From Nocardia kruczakiae NBRC 101016 (GTDB taxonomy: Bacteria > Actinomycetota > Actinomycetes > Mycobacteriales > Mycobacteriaceae): a DNA stretch of 64,000 nucleotides. Below are positions 47,327 through 57,368 of the stretch, piece by piece; position 1 is the first letter of the stretch; every line of letters begins with the position of its first letter. The stretch lies in assembly GCF_001612965.1 (NCBI RefSeq), contig NZ_BDBL01000017.1, forward strand, positions 62,001 through 126,000. Direction: 5' to 3'. The notes beneath the pieces are model-generated. The model ran no database searches. It saw nothing but the letters and a program-made list of their open reading frames with translations, and was not told where the DNA came from. The translations under genes were made by a program, and so were the position numbers.

Positions 47327-48414
47327 GAGACCCGCTCCTTTCCACCCAACACGGACCGCACCTGCTGGACCGGATGCCGTCCTTCGACTCGAAGCCCTGC
47401 CAATTCCGGCCGAGGTTGGCGGATCACCTGATCCAGTGCGGCGGCTAGCTTTCCAGGGTGGTGCCGGTCCGTCCCCGCCTCGGCGACATCAGCGAAGGTT
47501 ACTCGTGCACGCAGCTGTTCGGCAGCTCTTGCCACATGTTCGCGCTCCCTACCCTCGGGTACGGAGCCGGAGTCCACCAGCACATCATCGACAGCGAAAT
47601 CCGGTGCGTGCTGGGACAATACATGTAGATGCCGTTCGGCGGAGAATCCCGCGGTCTCTCCGGGCTCCGCCGCCAGGTTCAGGACCAGCACTTTTACCGC
47701 GCGGGTATGCATCAGCGCCTCCCGCAGATCCGGCACGAGCATGTGCGGAATGACGCTGGTGAACCAGGATCCGGGGCCCAGGACCACCACATCGGCGTGC
47801 TCGATCGCCGAGGTGGCCTCCGGGCTGGCCGGCGGGTCGGACGGGATCAGCCGGACCCGGCGCACCTTGCCCGGTGTGGTGGCCACCGCGACCTGGCCGC
47901 GGATACACCGGCTGACCCGCGGGTCTGCCTCCAGCCCGGAGACGTCGGCCTCGATGGTCAGCGCGGTCGGCGACATCGGCAGCACGCGGCCGGTGCAGCG
48001 CAGGATCGCGGCCATCTCGTCGAGCGCCGCGACCGGGTCGCCCAGCACCTCGGCCAGCCCGGCCAGTACGAGGTTGCCGACCGAATGCCCGGCCAGCGCT
48101 CCGGTGCCGCCGAAGCGATGCTGCGCCGTGCGCGCCCAGATCCCGTCGGGGTCCTCGGCCAGGGCGGCCAGCGCCATCCGCAGGTCGCCCGGCGGCAGCA
48201 TGCCCAGTTCGGAACGCAGGCGTCCGGACGATCCGCCGTCGTCCGCGACGGTGACGACCGCGGTGATGCGCTCGGTGATCCGGCGCGCGGCGGTCAGCGT
48301 GGCGTAGAGACCGTGTCCGCCGCCCAGGGCGACCAGCGTGGGGTCGGCCGAATCACCCGATTTTTCGGTTTCTTCGGAGGGGGTGGTGTCGTCACGATGG
48401 TCCGCGTCGGTCAT
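47317..48414 (-). CDS. yvcK: YvcK/CofD-fold protein (gluconeogenesis factor family)
   Basis: A 365-residue CofD-like protein: [45 protein letters not shown] and the [20 protein letters not shown] stretch. In Bacillus, YvcK binds UDP-sugars and is needed for growth on gluconeogenic carbon; the M. tuberculosis counterpart is CuvA (Rv1422), tied to cell wall work. Its ATG overlaps the rapZ stop by four bases. Confidence 0.94.
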   Translation of the reverse strand: MTDADHRDDTTPSEETEKSGDSADPTLVALGGGHGLYATLTAARRITERITAVVTVADDGGSSGRLRSELGMLPPGDLRMALAALAEDPDGIWARTAQHRFGGTGALAGHSVGNLVLAGLAEVLGDPVAALDEMAAILRCTGRVLPMSPTALTIEADVSGLEADPRVSRCIRGQVAVATTPGKVRRVRLIPSDPPASPEATSAIEHADVVVLGPGSWFTSVIPHMLVPDLREALMHTRAVKVLVLNLAAEPGETAGFSAERHLHVLSQHAPDFAVDDVLVDSGSVPEGREREHVARAAEQLRARVTFADVAEAGTDRHHPGKLAAALDQVIRQPRPELAGLRVEGRHPVQQVRSVLGGKERVSWR

Positions 48415-49352
48415 TCGCGCCCCAGATCCCGGTGGACCACGCGCACGACATCGGTCGAGGCACTGTCGGGCCGGCCCAGCAGTTCACCCAGCTCCTCGGC
48501 GATCGCCACGCTGCGGTGCTTACCACCGGTACACCCCACTGCCACGGTCATATATCGCTTACCCTCCTGGCGGTAGCCGCTGGTGGTCAGGTCGACCAGA
48601 TGGCGGCAGGTATTCACATAGTCGTCGGCGCCGGGCCGTGACAATACGTACTCGCTGACCACGGCGTCCTGCCCGGTATGTTCCCGCAATTCCGGAATCC
48701 AATGCGGATTCGGCAGAAATCGCACATCGAAAACCATGTCCGCATCCAGCGGAACGCCATATTTGAATCCGAACGATTGGATCGTCACCTGCAGGGCGGC
48801 GGGCGCGCCGCCGCCGTAGGCCTCCTCCAATTTGCGGTGCAACTGGTGGACCGACAGCGCGGTGGTGTCGATCACCAGATCGGCGGCGGTCTTGACCTTC
48901 GACAGGGCCCGGCGCTCCGCGGCGATCCCGGCCGAGAGGGTGCCGTCGGCGCTCTCGCTCTGTAGCGGGTGGCGGCGGCGGGCGAAGCCGAAGCGCCGGA
49001 TCAGCACATCGTCGGAGGCCTCGAGAAACAGCAGGCGGGTACCGACCCCGTTGGCTCGCAGCTGATCGGTCACCCCGGACAGATCGCCGGTGAAGAAGCG
49101 GCTGCGCACGTCCATGACCAGCGCGAGTTTCGTGATCGGCGGATCGGCGGCGGCACCGAGTTCGATGAGCCGGCCGATCAGTTCCGGCGGCAGATTGTCC
49201 GCGACGTACCAGCCGAGATCCTCGAGGACTCGGGCCGCGGTACCACGCCCGGCACCGGACAGGCCGGTGACGATGACCACCTCGACCGGATGCGCATCGG
49301 GCCGCGGCCGAATGCCGGTACTCGCGTTGGGGTTCGATTCGACGCTCGTCAT
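48411..49352 (-). CDS. rapZ: RapZ-family nucleotide-binding protein
   Basis: A 313-residue protein of the RapZ/YvcJ family. Walker A reads GLSGAGRGTAAR, with Arg and Gly where Lys-Ser/Thr is usual, a feature I also recall from M. tuberculosis Rv1421. The partner stretch WYVADNLPPELIGRLI and the C-terminal VAVGCTGGKHRSVAIAEEL are intact. In E. coli RapZ targets the GlmZ small RNA; in Gram-positives YvcJ hydrolyses nucleotides and the RNA role is not established. Confidence 0.94.
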   Translation of the reverse strand: MTSVESNPNASTGIRPRPDAHPVEVVIVTGLSGAGRGTAARVLEDLGWYVADNLPPELIGRLIELGAAADPPITKLALVMDVRSRFFTGDLSGVTDQLRANGVGTRLLFLEASDDVLIRRFGFARRRHPLQSESADGTLSAGIAAERRALSKVKTAADLVIDTTALSVHQLHRKLEEAYGGGAPAALQVTIQSFGFKYGVPLDADMVFDVRFLPNPHWIPELREHTGQDAVVSEYVLSRPGADDYVNTCRHLVDLTTSGYRQEGKRYMTVAVGCTGGKHRSVAIAEELGELLGRPDSASTDVVRVVHRDLGRE

Positions 49353-49456
49353 GTCCTATCGGGTTCCGTCCGTGGCTGCCATTCGATCATCCTGCCCGCC
49401 CCCACCGGCCGCGGCCGTGCGCGCAGCGCCGGCGACACCGAGCCGTGACCGAGACG

Positions 49457-51577
49457 TCATTCGGAGTTGAGTGCCGCGAGCACGGCCTTGGCCGTCGCCA
49501 CCCCGATACCGGGCACCTCCGTGATTTCCTCCACCGTAGCCTGCTTGAGTTTGGCCACCGAACCGAAGTGGGTCACCAGTGCGGTACGCCGCGTCTCGCC
49601 CAGTCCCCGCACCGAATCCAGGGCAGAAGCGGTCATCCGGCGTGAACGCTTACTGCGATGGAAGGTGATGGCGAACCGGTGCGCCTCGTCGCGCACGCGC
49701 TGCAGCAGGAACAGCGATTCGCTGGTGCGCGGCATGATCACCGGGTCGGACTCGCCCGGCACCCACACCTCCTCCAGGCGCTTGGCCAGCCCGATCACCG
49801 CCACGTCGGTGATGCCGAGTTCATCGAGCACCTCGGCCGCGGCCGCCACCTGCGGGGCGCCGCCGTCGACGACGTACAGGTTCGGCGGATAGGAGAATTT
49901 GCGCGGCCGCCCGGTGGCCGGATCGATCCCGGGCGGCAGATCCGCGGGTTCGGCCTCGGCGGTGGCGATCGCCGCGGCGCCGGCCTGCGGATGTGGAGCA
50001 CCGGTTGCGCCCGCGTGCTCGGCCGCATCGGCCTCCGCCGTCGCCGCCGCACTCATCTCGTCCAATTCCTTACGCAACCGATAGAACCGGCGCCGGGTGA
50101 CCTCGGCGATGCTGGCCACATCGTCGGAGCGGCCCTCACCCGCGGCCTCCTTGATCGTGTAGTGCCGGTATTCCGATTTGCGCGGCAGCCCGTCCTCGAA
50201 CACCACCAGCGAGGCGACGACATCGGTGCCCTGCACGTGGCTGATGTCGACGCATTCGATGCGCAGCGGCGCGCTGTCGAGATCGAGGGCGTCCTGAATG
50301 CCTTGCAGCGCGGCCGATCTCGCGGTCAGATCGCCGGCGCGCTTGAGTTTGTGCTGGGCCAGCGCCTCCTGCGCATTGCGCTGCACGGTCTCCATCAGCG
50401 CCTTCTTGTCACCGCGCTGCGGCACCCGCAGCGCCACGGCCGAACCGCGCAGCCCCGACAGCCAGCCCTGCACCTGCTCCGGATCGCCGGGCAGTTCCGG
50501 CACCAGGACCTCGCGCGGGACCGCGGTGGCGGGGGTCTCGGTATCGGTGTGCTCGGCGAAGGCGGCCTGTTCGCCGTAGAACTGGGTGACGAATTGTTCC
50601 ACCAGGGCGGCCAGCTCGCTCGGCCCCTGGGCGCCCTCGTCGATCGGCGCGGCGCCCGCGGCGTCTTCGGTACCGGCCCAGTTCAGGTCGACGGCGTCGC
50701 CCGATTTGTCGACGACCCAGCCGCGCTGGCCGCGCACCCGCCCGTCGCGCACATGGAAGATCTGTACCGCGACCTCGAGTTCGTCGGAGGCGAACGCGAT
50801 CACATCCGCGTCGGTACCGGTGCCGAGCACGACCGCCTGCTTTTCCAGCGCGCGCTTGAGGGCGGCGACGTCGTCGCGCAGCCGGGCGGCGGTCTCGAAG
50901 TCCAGATCCGCTGCGGCGGACTGCATTCGGCGTTCCAGCTCTCGCACCATGCGATCGGTGCGGCCGGACAGGAAGTCGCAGAAGTCCTCGGCGATGCGGC
51001 GGTGCTCGTCGGCGTCGACACGGCCGATGCACGGCGCTGAACACTTGTCGATATAACCGAGCAGGCACGGACGCCCGATCTGCCTGTGGCGCTTGAACAC
51101 TCCGGCCGAACACGTCCGCACCGGAAACACCCGCAGCAGCAGATCCACGGTCTCGCGAATGGCCCAGGCGTGGGCGTACGGTCCGAAATACCGCACACCC
51201 TTCTTGCGCGCCCCCCGATAGACGAACACCCGCGGATATTCCTCGTTCATACTCACCGCGAGCATGGGGTAGGTCTTGTCGTCGCGGTAGCGCACGTTGA
51301 AGCGCGGATCGAATTCCTTGATCCAGTTGTACTCCAGCTGCAGCGCCTCCACCTCGGTGGAAACCACCGTCCACTCGACGCTCGCGGCGGTGGTCACCAT
51401 CTGCCGGGTGCGCGGATGCAGCGAGGACACATCGGCGAAGTAGGAATTCAGGCGGCTGCGCAGACTCTTCGCCTTGCCGACATAGATCACCTGCCCGTAG
51501 GAATCCCGGAATTTGTAGACGCCGGGGTCGACGGGAATGGTGCCCGGTGCGGGGCGATAGGTCGCGGGATCTGCCAC
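49457..51577 (-). CDS. uvrC: Excinuclease ABC subunit C
   Basis: A 706-residue UvrC that makes both cuts in nucleotide excision repair. Domains in order: GIY-YIG nuclease ([20 protein letters not shown]), a Cys cluster ([10 protein letters not shown]), UVR helix ([20 protein letters not shown]), RNase H-like nuclease ([20 protein letters not shown]) and C-terminal helix-hairpin-helix pair ([29 protein letters not shown]). An Ala/Glu-rich insert of about 50 residues (near 514-560) lies in the RNase H-like part, making it longer than E. coli UvrC (about 610). Confidence 0.97.
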   Translation of the reverse strand: MADPATYRPAPGTIPVDPGVYKFRDSYGQVIYVGKAKSLRSRLNSYFADVSSLHPRTRQMVTTAASVEWTVVSTEVEALQLEYNWIKEFDPRFNVRYRDDKTYPMLAVSMNEEYPRVFVYRGARKKGVRYFGPYAHAWAIRETVDLLLRVFPVRTCSAGVFKRHRQIGRPCLLGYIDKCSAPCIGRVDADEHRRIAEDFCDFLSGRTDRMVRELERRMQSAAADLDFETAARLRDDVAALKRALEKQAVVLGTGTDADVIAFASDELEVAVQIFHVRDGRVRGQRGWVVDKSGDAVDLNWAGTEDAAGAAPIDEGAQGPSELAALVEQFVTQFYGEQAAFAEHTDTETPATAVPREVLVPELPGDPEQVQGWLSGLRGSAVALRVPQRGDKKALMETVQRNAQEALAQHKLKRAGDLTARSAALQGIQDALDLDSAPLRIECVDISHVQGTDVVASLVVFEDGLPRKSEYRHYTIKEAAGEGRSDDVASIAEVTRRRFYRLRKELDEMSAAATAEADAAEHAGATGAPHPQAGAAAIATAEAEPADLPPGIDPATGRPRKFSYPPNLYVVDGGAPQVAAAAEVLDELGITDVAVIGLAKRLEEVWVPGESDPVIMPRTSESLFLLQRVRDEAHRFAITFHRSKRSRRMTASALDSVRGLGETRRTALVTHFGSVAKLKQATVEEITEVPGIGVATAKAVLAALNSE

Positions 51578-51630
51578 GCCACCAGGTTAACGACCGGCAC
51601 CGACAGCCGATGACGCGCCGACCGTCATCG

Positions 51631-52485
51631 TCATCGGTGCATCCGGTGGGCGCCGGCGAGGATCGCGTCGCAGAGTGCCTGCTCGGGTTCGGAGAGCCGG
51701 CTGTGCCGGCGCAGCAGCACGAACTCCAGCTCGCCCAATTCCGGCAGCTTCTCGTCCTCGACCGCGAAAAGCCCTGGCGGAAGCAGAGTTTCGGCGTGCG
51801 CCACGACTCCCAGCCCGGCCAGCACCGCGGCCCGCAGCCCGAGCTGACTGTCGCTGACGCAGGCGATCCGCCAGGTCCGGCCCTCCCGCTCGAGTGCGCG
51901 CAGTGCCACGTGCCGGGTCAGGCTCGGCGGCGGATAGGTCACGACGGGCACCGGATCGACGATGTCGCCGATGCCCGAGCGCCCGGCCCACACCAGCCGG
52001 TCGCGCCACAGCAGTTCCCCGTGCCGCTCGCCGGGCAGCCGTTTGGCCACCATCAGGTCCAGCTCGCCCGCCGCCATCCTCGTCTTGAGGTTCTCGCTGA
52101 GCCCGACGATCAGTTCCAGATCCACGCCCGGATGCGAACGCTGGAATTCCAGCAGGACGTCGGGCAGTTCGCGGGCCACCAGATCATCGGAGGCGCCCAG
52201 CCGGATCAGTCCGGTGAGCCGGGAATCGGAGAAGTAGCGGTCGGCCTGGGCCTGTGCGTCGAGGATGCTGCGCGCGAAGCCGACCATCGCGGCCCCGTCG
52301 GCGGTCAGCGCCAGATTGCGGGTGTCGCGGCGAATCAGTTCGCGGCCCGCGGCCTGCTCGAGCCGGGCGATATGCCCGCTCACCGTGGACTGGCGCAGGC
52401 CGAGGATGCGGCCCGCCGCGGTGAACCCGCCGGCGCGTTCGACCGCCAGGAAGGTGCGCAGCAATTCCGGATCGAACACACTCAT
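51631..52485 (-). CDS. LysR-family regulator
   Basis: A 284-residue LysR protein starting at ATG 52485; GTG 52488 directly before it is an alternative. The helix-turn-helix reads LLRTFLAVERAGGFTAAGRI and LGLRQSTVSGHIARLEQA. The effector domain has LIRLGASDDLVARELPDVLL. It diverges from a BASS symporter gene with about 70 bases between starts, so it may control that gene. Effector unknown. Confidence 0.9.
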   Translation of the reverse strand: MSVFDPELLRTFLAVERAGGFTAAGRILGLRQSTVSGHIARLEQAAGRELIRRDTRNLALTADGAAMVGFARSILDAQAQADRYFSDSRLTGLIRLGASDDLVARELPDVLLEFQRSHPGVDLELIVGLSENLKTRMAAGELDLMVAKRLPGERHGELLWRDRLVWAGRSGIGDIVDPVPVVTYPPPSLTRHVALRALEREGRTWRIACVSDSQLGLRAAVLAGLGVVAHAETLLPPGLFAVEDEKLPELGELEFVLLRRHSRLSEPEQALCDAILAGAHRMHR

Positions 52486-52556
52486 CACGTTACTCGTTCA
52501 TAGATATCGCTTCCATCGACTTTGGTGATCAGTGGGCCGCGCCGTACCGTGGCGAG

Positions 52557-53597
52557 GTGACGTTGCTGGCCAAACTCCGTATCGACGGCTTCCTGCTGGG
52601 CCTGTTCGCGGCGATGGCGATCGGCCTGATCCTGCCCGCCCGCGGCGGCGCGGCCGACGTCCTGACGTGGGTCACCAAGGTAGCGATCGCGGTGCTGTTC
52701 CTGCTGTACGGCACCCGGCTCGAACCGCGCGAGGCGCTCGCCGGCCTGCGGCACTGGCGGCTGCACACGACGGTGCTGGCCGCGACCTATGTCCTGTTCC
52801 CACTGCTCGGCCTGGCGATGCGGTTGCTGGTCCCCTCGGTGCTCAGCGACGAGCTCTACACCGGAATGCTCTATCTGTGCCTGCTGCCCTCGACGGTGCA
52901 GTCCTCGATCGCGTTCACCGCCATCGCGCGGGGCAACGTGGCGGCCGCGGTGGTCAGTGCCTCGGTGTCGAACCTGCTGGGCGTGTTCCTGACACCCCTG
53001 CTGGTGATGCTGCTGATGCAGACCACCGGTGACGCCACCGTCTCGCCGATGTCGATCGTGGAGATCGTGGTGCAGCTGCTGCTGCCGTTCATCGCCGGTC
53101 AGCTGCTGCGGCCGAAGCTGCACCGGATATTGGCGCACACCACCCTCACCAAGGTCGTCGATCGCGGTTCGGTGTATCTCGTGGTGTACGCCGCCTTCAG
53201 CGCGGGCATGGTCGAACACGTCTGGCAGGGGCTGGCCGTGGGTCGCCTGCTGGCGGTCGTGGGTGTGGCGATCGTCCTGCTGGCGGTGGTGCTGGGCGTG
53301 ACGGCGGGAGTGGCCCGGCTGTTCGGATTCGACCGGGCCGATCGCATCGTGGTGATCTTCTGCGGATCCAAGAAGAGTCTGGCCACCGGCCTGCCGATGG
53401 CGACGGTCCTGTTCGCCGGACATCCGGTGGGCCTGATCGTGTTGCCGCTCATGATCTTCCACCAGATTCAGCTGATCACCTGCGCCGCGCTGGCCGGGCG
53501 GTGGGGGCGCGCGGCGGACGAGGCCGAGGCGGCCCGGACAGCGGTCACCTCCCCCGACGCGGCGGTCCCGGGCATCACCCCGGCTCAGCGAAGCTGA
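52557..53597 (+). CDS. Bile acid:sodium symporter family transporter (SBF-like, YfeH type)
   Basis: A 346-residue membrane protein with about ten helices. It has the SBF-like family stretches LYGTRLEPREALAGLRHWRL, CLLPSTVQSSIAFTAIARGN and VIFCGSKKSLATGLPMATVL with LPLMIFHQIQLI. Members import sodium with organic anions; those of the YfeH branch have no proven substrate. GTG 52557 lies six bases after TACCGT, so the message is likely leaderless. The last 23 bases overlap the convergent glycosylase gene. Confidence 0.9.
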   Translation: MTLLAKLRIDGFLLGLFAAMAIGLILPARGGAADVLTWVTKVAIAVLFLLYGTRLEPREALAGLRHWRLHTTVLAATYVLFPLLGLAMRLLVPSVLSDELYTGMLYLCLLPSTVQSSIAFTAIARGNVAAAVVSASVSNLLGVFLTPLLVMLLMQTTGDATVSPMSIVEIVVQLLLPFIAGQLLRPKLHRILAHTTLTKVVDRGSVYLVVYAAFSAGMVEHVWQGLAVGRLLAVVGVAIVLLAVVLGVTAGVARLFGFDRADRIVVIFCGSKKSLATGLPMATVLFAGHPVGLIVLPLMIFHQIQLITCAALAGRWGRAADEAEAARTAVTSPDAAVPGITPAQRS

Positions 53598-54852
53598 CCC
53601 CGGCCGGCACCGAAAGCCGTTCGCGGGCAGCCACTTCGACGGCCAGCGCCGTCGCCAGATCGCCGCGGTCGCCGACCACCACGGTCTCGAGCCCCAGCCA
53701 CCCGGCCATCGCCTCCAACTGCCCGGCCAGTTCGTGAGCGACGCGCGCGTGGGGCCGATCGGGTTCGGCGAAGGCCCCGAGCACCTGCAGCCGACCGGTC
53801 GCGCGGTCCGCGCGCAGGTCCACCCGGCCGACGAGTTCACCGTCGAGCAGGAACGGAAAGACGTAATAGCCGTGCACCCGTTTGTGTTCCGGGGTGTAGA
53901 TCTCGATCCGGTAGTGGAAATCGAACAGCCGCTCGGTCCGGGGCCGGAAGAAGATCAGCGGGTCGAACGGGCACAGCAGGGCAGCGCCGTCGACCCGTCG
54001 CGGGATCCGGGCCCCGGTACGCAGGTAGGCCGGCTTGTCCCAGCCGTCCACCCGCACCGGCTCGAGTTCTCCGGCGTCGACCAGCTCGGCCAGCGCCGGT
54101 TCGCACTGCCGCCGATGCAGCCGGTAGTAGTCGCGCAGATCGGTCTCGGTGGCCACCCCCAACGCGTCGGCGGCCCGCAGAACCAGCTCACGCACGGCGT
54201 CCGCTTCGTCGACGCGGCGGCTCACGACCTCGTCCGGCAGCACGCGCTCGGTGAGGTCGTAGTGCCGCTGGAAGCCGACCCGCTTGTCCACCGAAAGTTC
54301 GCCGGTGGCGAACAACATCTCGCACACCACCTTGGTATCGCTGTGGTTCCAGCCCCAATGATCCTTGCGCCGCGGGCGATTCAGCTCGAGCTGCCGTTCC
54401 ACCTCTGCCGCGGTACACGCGCCGACCTGGTCGATCACGCTCAGCACCCGGCCGGGCAGATCGGGATTCTCGTCGAGTACCCGGCGCGCCCCGCCCCAGC
54501 GGCCGTGCGCGTAACCGGCCATCCGCCACCGCAGCAGTGGCCAATCCTCCACCGGGATCAGCGCCGCCTCGTGTGCCCAGTACTCCACGAGCCGGCGCGG
54601 CCGACGGGCACTGTGTTCCCAGATCGCCTCGTCGAGCAGCGTGCGATCGTAGGCGCCGATCCGGGCGAACACCGGCGCGTACTGCGCCCGGACCACCGCC
54701 GCGACCGAATCCAGTTGCAGCAGTTTGGTATTGCGGACCACGCCCAGTACGGTTCGGCGGCTCGCGCCACCGGCCCCGTCCGCTCGATCGCGGGTGGCGG
54801 TGGCGAATCCCTGGGCGGCGAGTGCGGCCCGGCGAGCCGCGGCGGAGGTCAT
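53575..54852 (-). CDS. YcaQ/AlkZ-type DNA glycosylase (HTH_42 winged-helix family)
   Basis: A 425-residue protein of the winged-helix family that unhooks alkyl-DNA adducts or interstrand crosslinks. The catalytic motif Q-hydrophobic-D of the YcaQ branch is visible as Q46-L47-D48 in NTKLLQLDSVAAVVRAQYAP. Other family stretches are [39 protein letters not shown] and DFHYRIEIYTPEHKRVHGYY. ATG 54852 is chosen; the frame upstream to 55053 is without homology and crosses the next gene's control region. Role in repair is by family. Confidence 0.88.
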   Translation of the reverse strand: MTSAAARRAALAAQGFATATRDRADGAGGASRRTVLGVVRNTKLLQLDSVAAVVRAQYAPVFARIGAYDRTLLDEAIWEHSARRPRRLVEYWAHEAALIPVEDWPLLRWRMAGYAHGRWGGARRVLDENPDLPGRVLSVIDQVGACTAAEVERQLELNRPRRKDHWGWNHSDTKVVCEMLFATGELSVDKRVGFQRHYDLTERVLPDEVVSRRVDEADAVRELVLRAADALGVATETDLRDYYRLHRRQCEPALAELVDAGELEPVRVDGWDKPAYLRTGARIPRRVDGAALLCPFDPLIFFRPRTERLFDFHYRIEIYTPEHKRVHGYYVFPFLLDGELVGRVDLRADRATGRLQVLGAFAEPDRPHARVAHELAGQLEAMAGWLGLETVVVGDRGDLATALAVEVAARERLSVPAGVSFAEPG

Positions 54853-54931
54853 GGTGCGCACGCACCGAATCTGCCATGACCCACCGACAGATATGCCGGA
54901 GCCGGGCTCGCGACGGCTCGAATCTGCTACC

Positions 54932-54959
54932 TTGAACACGTTCGATACACGAATGTATC
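54932..54959 (+). promoter_or_regulatory. KstR-like box and adjoining palindrome upstream of the FAD dehydrogenase
   Basis: TTGAACACGTTCGA (54932-54945) fits the KstR pattern TnnAACnnGTTnnA at every fixed base. Directly after it GATACA-CGAA-TGTATC (54944-54959) is a second inverted repeat of TetR type. The first covers a possible -35 hexamer and the second a possible -10 of the gene starting at 54989. Confidence 0.65.
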
Positions 54960-54988
54960 CAAATCGCGCCGAATGCGGAGGAGTGCCC

Positions 54989-56659
54989 GTGGCACCGTCA
55001 CAACAGCCGGATGTCATCGTCGTCGGAGCCGGGCTGGCCGGACTGGTGGCCACCTACGAACTGACGCGCGCCGGACGGCGGGTGCTGGTGCTCGACCAGG
55101 AGAATCGCAACAATCTCGGCGGGCAGGCATTCTGGTCGCTGGGCGGATTGTTCCTCGTCGACAGCCCGGAACAGCGGCGCCTCGGCATCAAGGACTCCTT
55201 CGCGCTGGCCTGGCAGGACTGGCTGGGTTCGGCCGGATTCGATCGCGACGACGAGGATCACTGGGCTCGCCAGTGGGCGCGCGCCTACGTCGAGTTCGCC
55301 GCCGGGGAGAAGCGGCGATACCTGCACGATCTCGGCTTGCGGGTGACTCCCCTGGTCGGCTGGGCCGAACGCGGCGGCGCCACCGCCGACGGGCACGGCA
55401 ATTCGGTGCCGCGCTTCCACCTCACCTGGGGTACCGGGCCGGAGGTGCTGCGCGTCTTCCTGGAACCGGTACTGGCCGCGGAGCAGCGCGGACTGGTCGA
55501 ATTCGCGTTCCGGCACCGGGTCGACGATCTGATCGTCGAGGGCGACGCGGTGGTCGGCGTGCGGGGCAGCGTCCTGGAACCGAGCGACCTGGATCGAGGC
55601 GTGGCTTCGTCGCGAACGACGGTGGGCGAGTTCGAATTCCGCGCTCCGGCGGTGCTGGTGTCCTCCGGTGGCATCGGCCACAACCACGACCTGATCCGGA
55701 AGAACTGGCCCACCGAACGGCTCGGCCCCTGCCCGCAGACCATGATCTCCGGCGTGCCCGCCCATGTCGACGGCCGCATGCTCGCGATCTCCGAATCGGC
55801 CGGCGGGCGCATCGTGAACCGCGACCGGATGTGGCACTACACCGAGGGCATTCACAACTGGGATCCGATCTGGCCCGATCACGCCATCCGTATCATCCCG
55901 GGACCGTCGTCGCTGTGGTTCGACGCCAACGGAAAGCGTTTGCCCGCACCGTGTTTCCCCGGTTTCGACACCAATACCACGATGAAGGCGATCCTCGGCA
56001 CCGGCTACGACTACTCGTGGTTCGTGCTCACCCAGTCGATCATCGAGAAGGAGTTCGCGCTCTCGGGTTCCGAGCAGAACCCCGACATCACCGGCAAGGA
56101 CCTCAAACTCACGCTCAAGAGCCGCGCGGCCAAGGGCGCGCCCGGCCCGGTCGAGGCGTTCAAACGGCACGGCGTGGACTTCGTCGTCGCCGACACCCTG
56201 CCGGAACTGGTGCGCGGCATGAATGAGATCGCGCGCGGCCCGCAACTGGACGTCGCCGCGCTGGAACACCAGATCGTCGCCCGCGATCGCGAACTGGACA
56301 ACAAATACAGCAAGGACGCGCAGTTGATGGCGGTCGCCAACGCGCGCCGCTCACTCGGCGACAAACTGGGCCGGGTCGCGGCACCGCACCGGATTCTCGA
56401 TCCGGCGCACGGTCCGCTGATCGCGGTACGCCTGAACGTGCTGACCCGCAAGACGCTGGGCGGTCTGCAGACCAACCTCGACTCGCAGGTGATCCGCTCC
56501 GACGGCGCCCCCTTCCCCGGCCTGTACGCCGCGGGTGAGGTCGCCGGCTTCGGCGGTGGTGGCGTCCACGGCTACAACGCGCTGGAAGGCACCTTTCTCG
56601 GCGGATGCATCTTCTCCGGCCGCGCGGCCGGGCTCGCGATGGCCCGGCTGTCGCGTTAG
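54989..56659 (+). CDS. FAD-binding dehydrogenase related to 3-ketosteroid dehydrogenases
   Basis: A 556-residue flavoprotein of the FAD_binding_2 family that includes 3-ketosteroid delta-1-dehydrogenases and fumarate reductases. Seen: DVIVVGAGLAGLVATYELTR at the N-terminus, VLDQENRNNLGGQAFWSLGG, VLVSSGGIGHN, and the C-terminal FAD motif GLYAAGEVAGFGGGGVHGYN. It resembles mycobacterial Rv0785-type proteins more than true KstD, so the reaction is uncertain. GTG 54989 follows GCGGAGGAG. The KstR-like box upstream supports a steroid or lipid role. Confidence 0.86.
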   Translation: MAPSQQPDVIVVGAGLAGLVATYELTRAGRRVLVLDQENRNNLGGQAFWSLGGLFLVDSPEQRRLGIKDSFALAWQDWLGSAGFDRDDEDHWARQWARAYVEFAAGEKRRYLHDLGLRVTPLVGWAERGGATADGHGNSVPRFHLTWGTGPEVLRVFLEPVLAAEQRGLVEFAFRHRVDDLIVEGDAVVGVRGSVLEPSDLDRGVASSRTTVGEFEFRAPAVLVSSGGIGHNHDLIRKNWPTERLGPCPQTMISGVPAHVDGRMLAISESAGGRIVNRDRMWHYTEGIHNWDPIWPDHAIRIIPGPSSLWFDANGKRLPAPCFPGFDTNTTMKAILGTGYDYSWFVLTQSIIEKEFALSGSEQNPDITGKDLKLTLKSRAAKGAPGPVEAFKRHGVDFVVADTLPELVRGMNEIARGPQLDVAALEHQIVARDRELDNKYSKDAQLMAVANARRSLGDKLGRVAAPHRILDPAHGPLIAVRLNVLTRKTLGGLQTNLDSQVIRSDGAPFPGLYAAGEVAGFGGGGVHGYNALEGTFLGGCIFSGRAAGLAMARLSR

Positions 56660-57222
56660 GGCCGCTCCAGGCTCTTCGCGCCGACGGTGCGGGTCAGGCT
56701 GAAGATCGGCAGGCCGATCACCAGATGTTCGATGGCGGTGGACACGCCCACCCAGATATCGCTGGACAGCGTCAGCGGAATGACCACCGCCGCCGCGATG
56801 AGGATCCCGACGATCCAGGCGAAGAACATGTCCGGCGACGGCGTGCCCAGATGCAGCAGGTACCAGAGCACGCCGGCGAGCAGGGCACACAGGAACGCGA
56901 CCACAGCGAACCAGTAGCCCTGTTCGGCCATCGGGTTCCAGACCCCGAACTTGCCGCTCTCGGTGGCGCGGGTGGCGACGACGTCGATGATCCACGCGCA
57001 CAGCCACGCCGCCAGCGCGGTGACGACCGCGGTGGCGAGCACCCCGCCCGCGAACATGCCCACGTTCACCTCGGGCCGCCGGGGCGCGGGGTGCGCTCCA
57101 CCCGGTGTCCGGTAGGGCTGGTATGCGGGATCCTGCTGGTAGGTGGGTTCCTGATACCCGCCCGGCTGATAACCGCTTTCGTACCGCGTGGTGTGCTGCT
57201 CACGCGGATCCTGGGGATACAC
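56656..57222 (-). CDS. Membrane protein with Tyr/Gln/Pro-rich cytosolic tail (DUF6069-like)
   Basis: A 188-residue protein. The first 50 residues are rich in Tyr, Gln, Pro and Gly (YESGYQPGGYQEPTYQQDPA), followed by four membrane helices in about 55-175. The layout resembles actinobacterial DUF6069 proteins; I am not sure of the family. GTG 57222 has GGAGGTGATC upstream, a complete match to the 16S anti-Shine-Dalgarno end. Its last four bases overlap the end of the convergent FAD gene. Function unknown. Confidence 0.8.
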   Translation of the reverse strand: MYPQDPREQHTTRYESGYQPGGYQEPTYQQDPAYQPYRTPGGAHPAPRRPEVNVGMFAGGVLATAVVTALAAWLCAWIIDVVATRATESGKFGVWNPMAEQGYWFAVVAFLCALLAGVLWYLLHLGTPSPDMFFAWIVGILIAAAVVIPLTLSSDIWVGVSTAIEHLVIGLPIFSLTRTVGAKSLERP

Positions 57223-57368
57223 CGCCGATCACCTCCGTCGAATGTGTGTGCCGAGTGTAGGGCCACACCCGCCGCTCGGCGCGCCTACGGCATACCCGGT
57301 GTCGCGTCGGCATACACCCGCCCGCCGTTGCGCACCGGATCGAGGCGCCGTGATCCGGCGCGGGCCGA

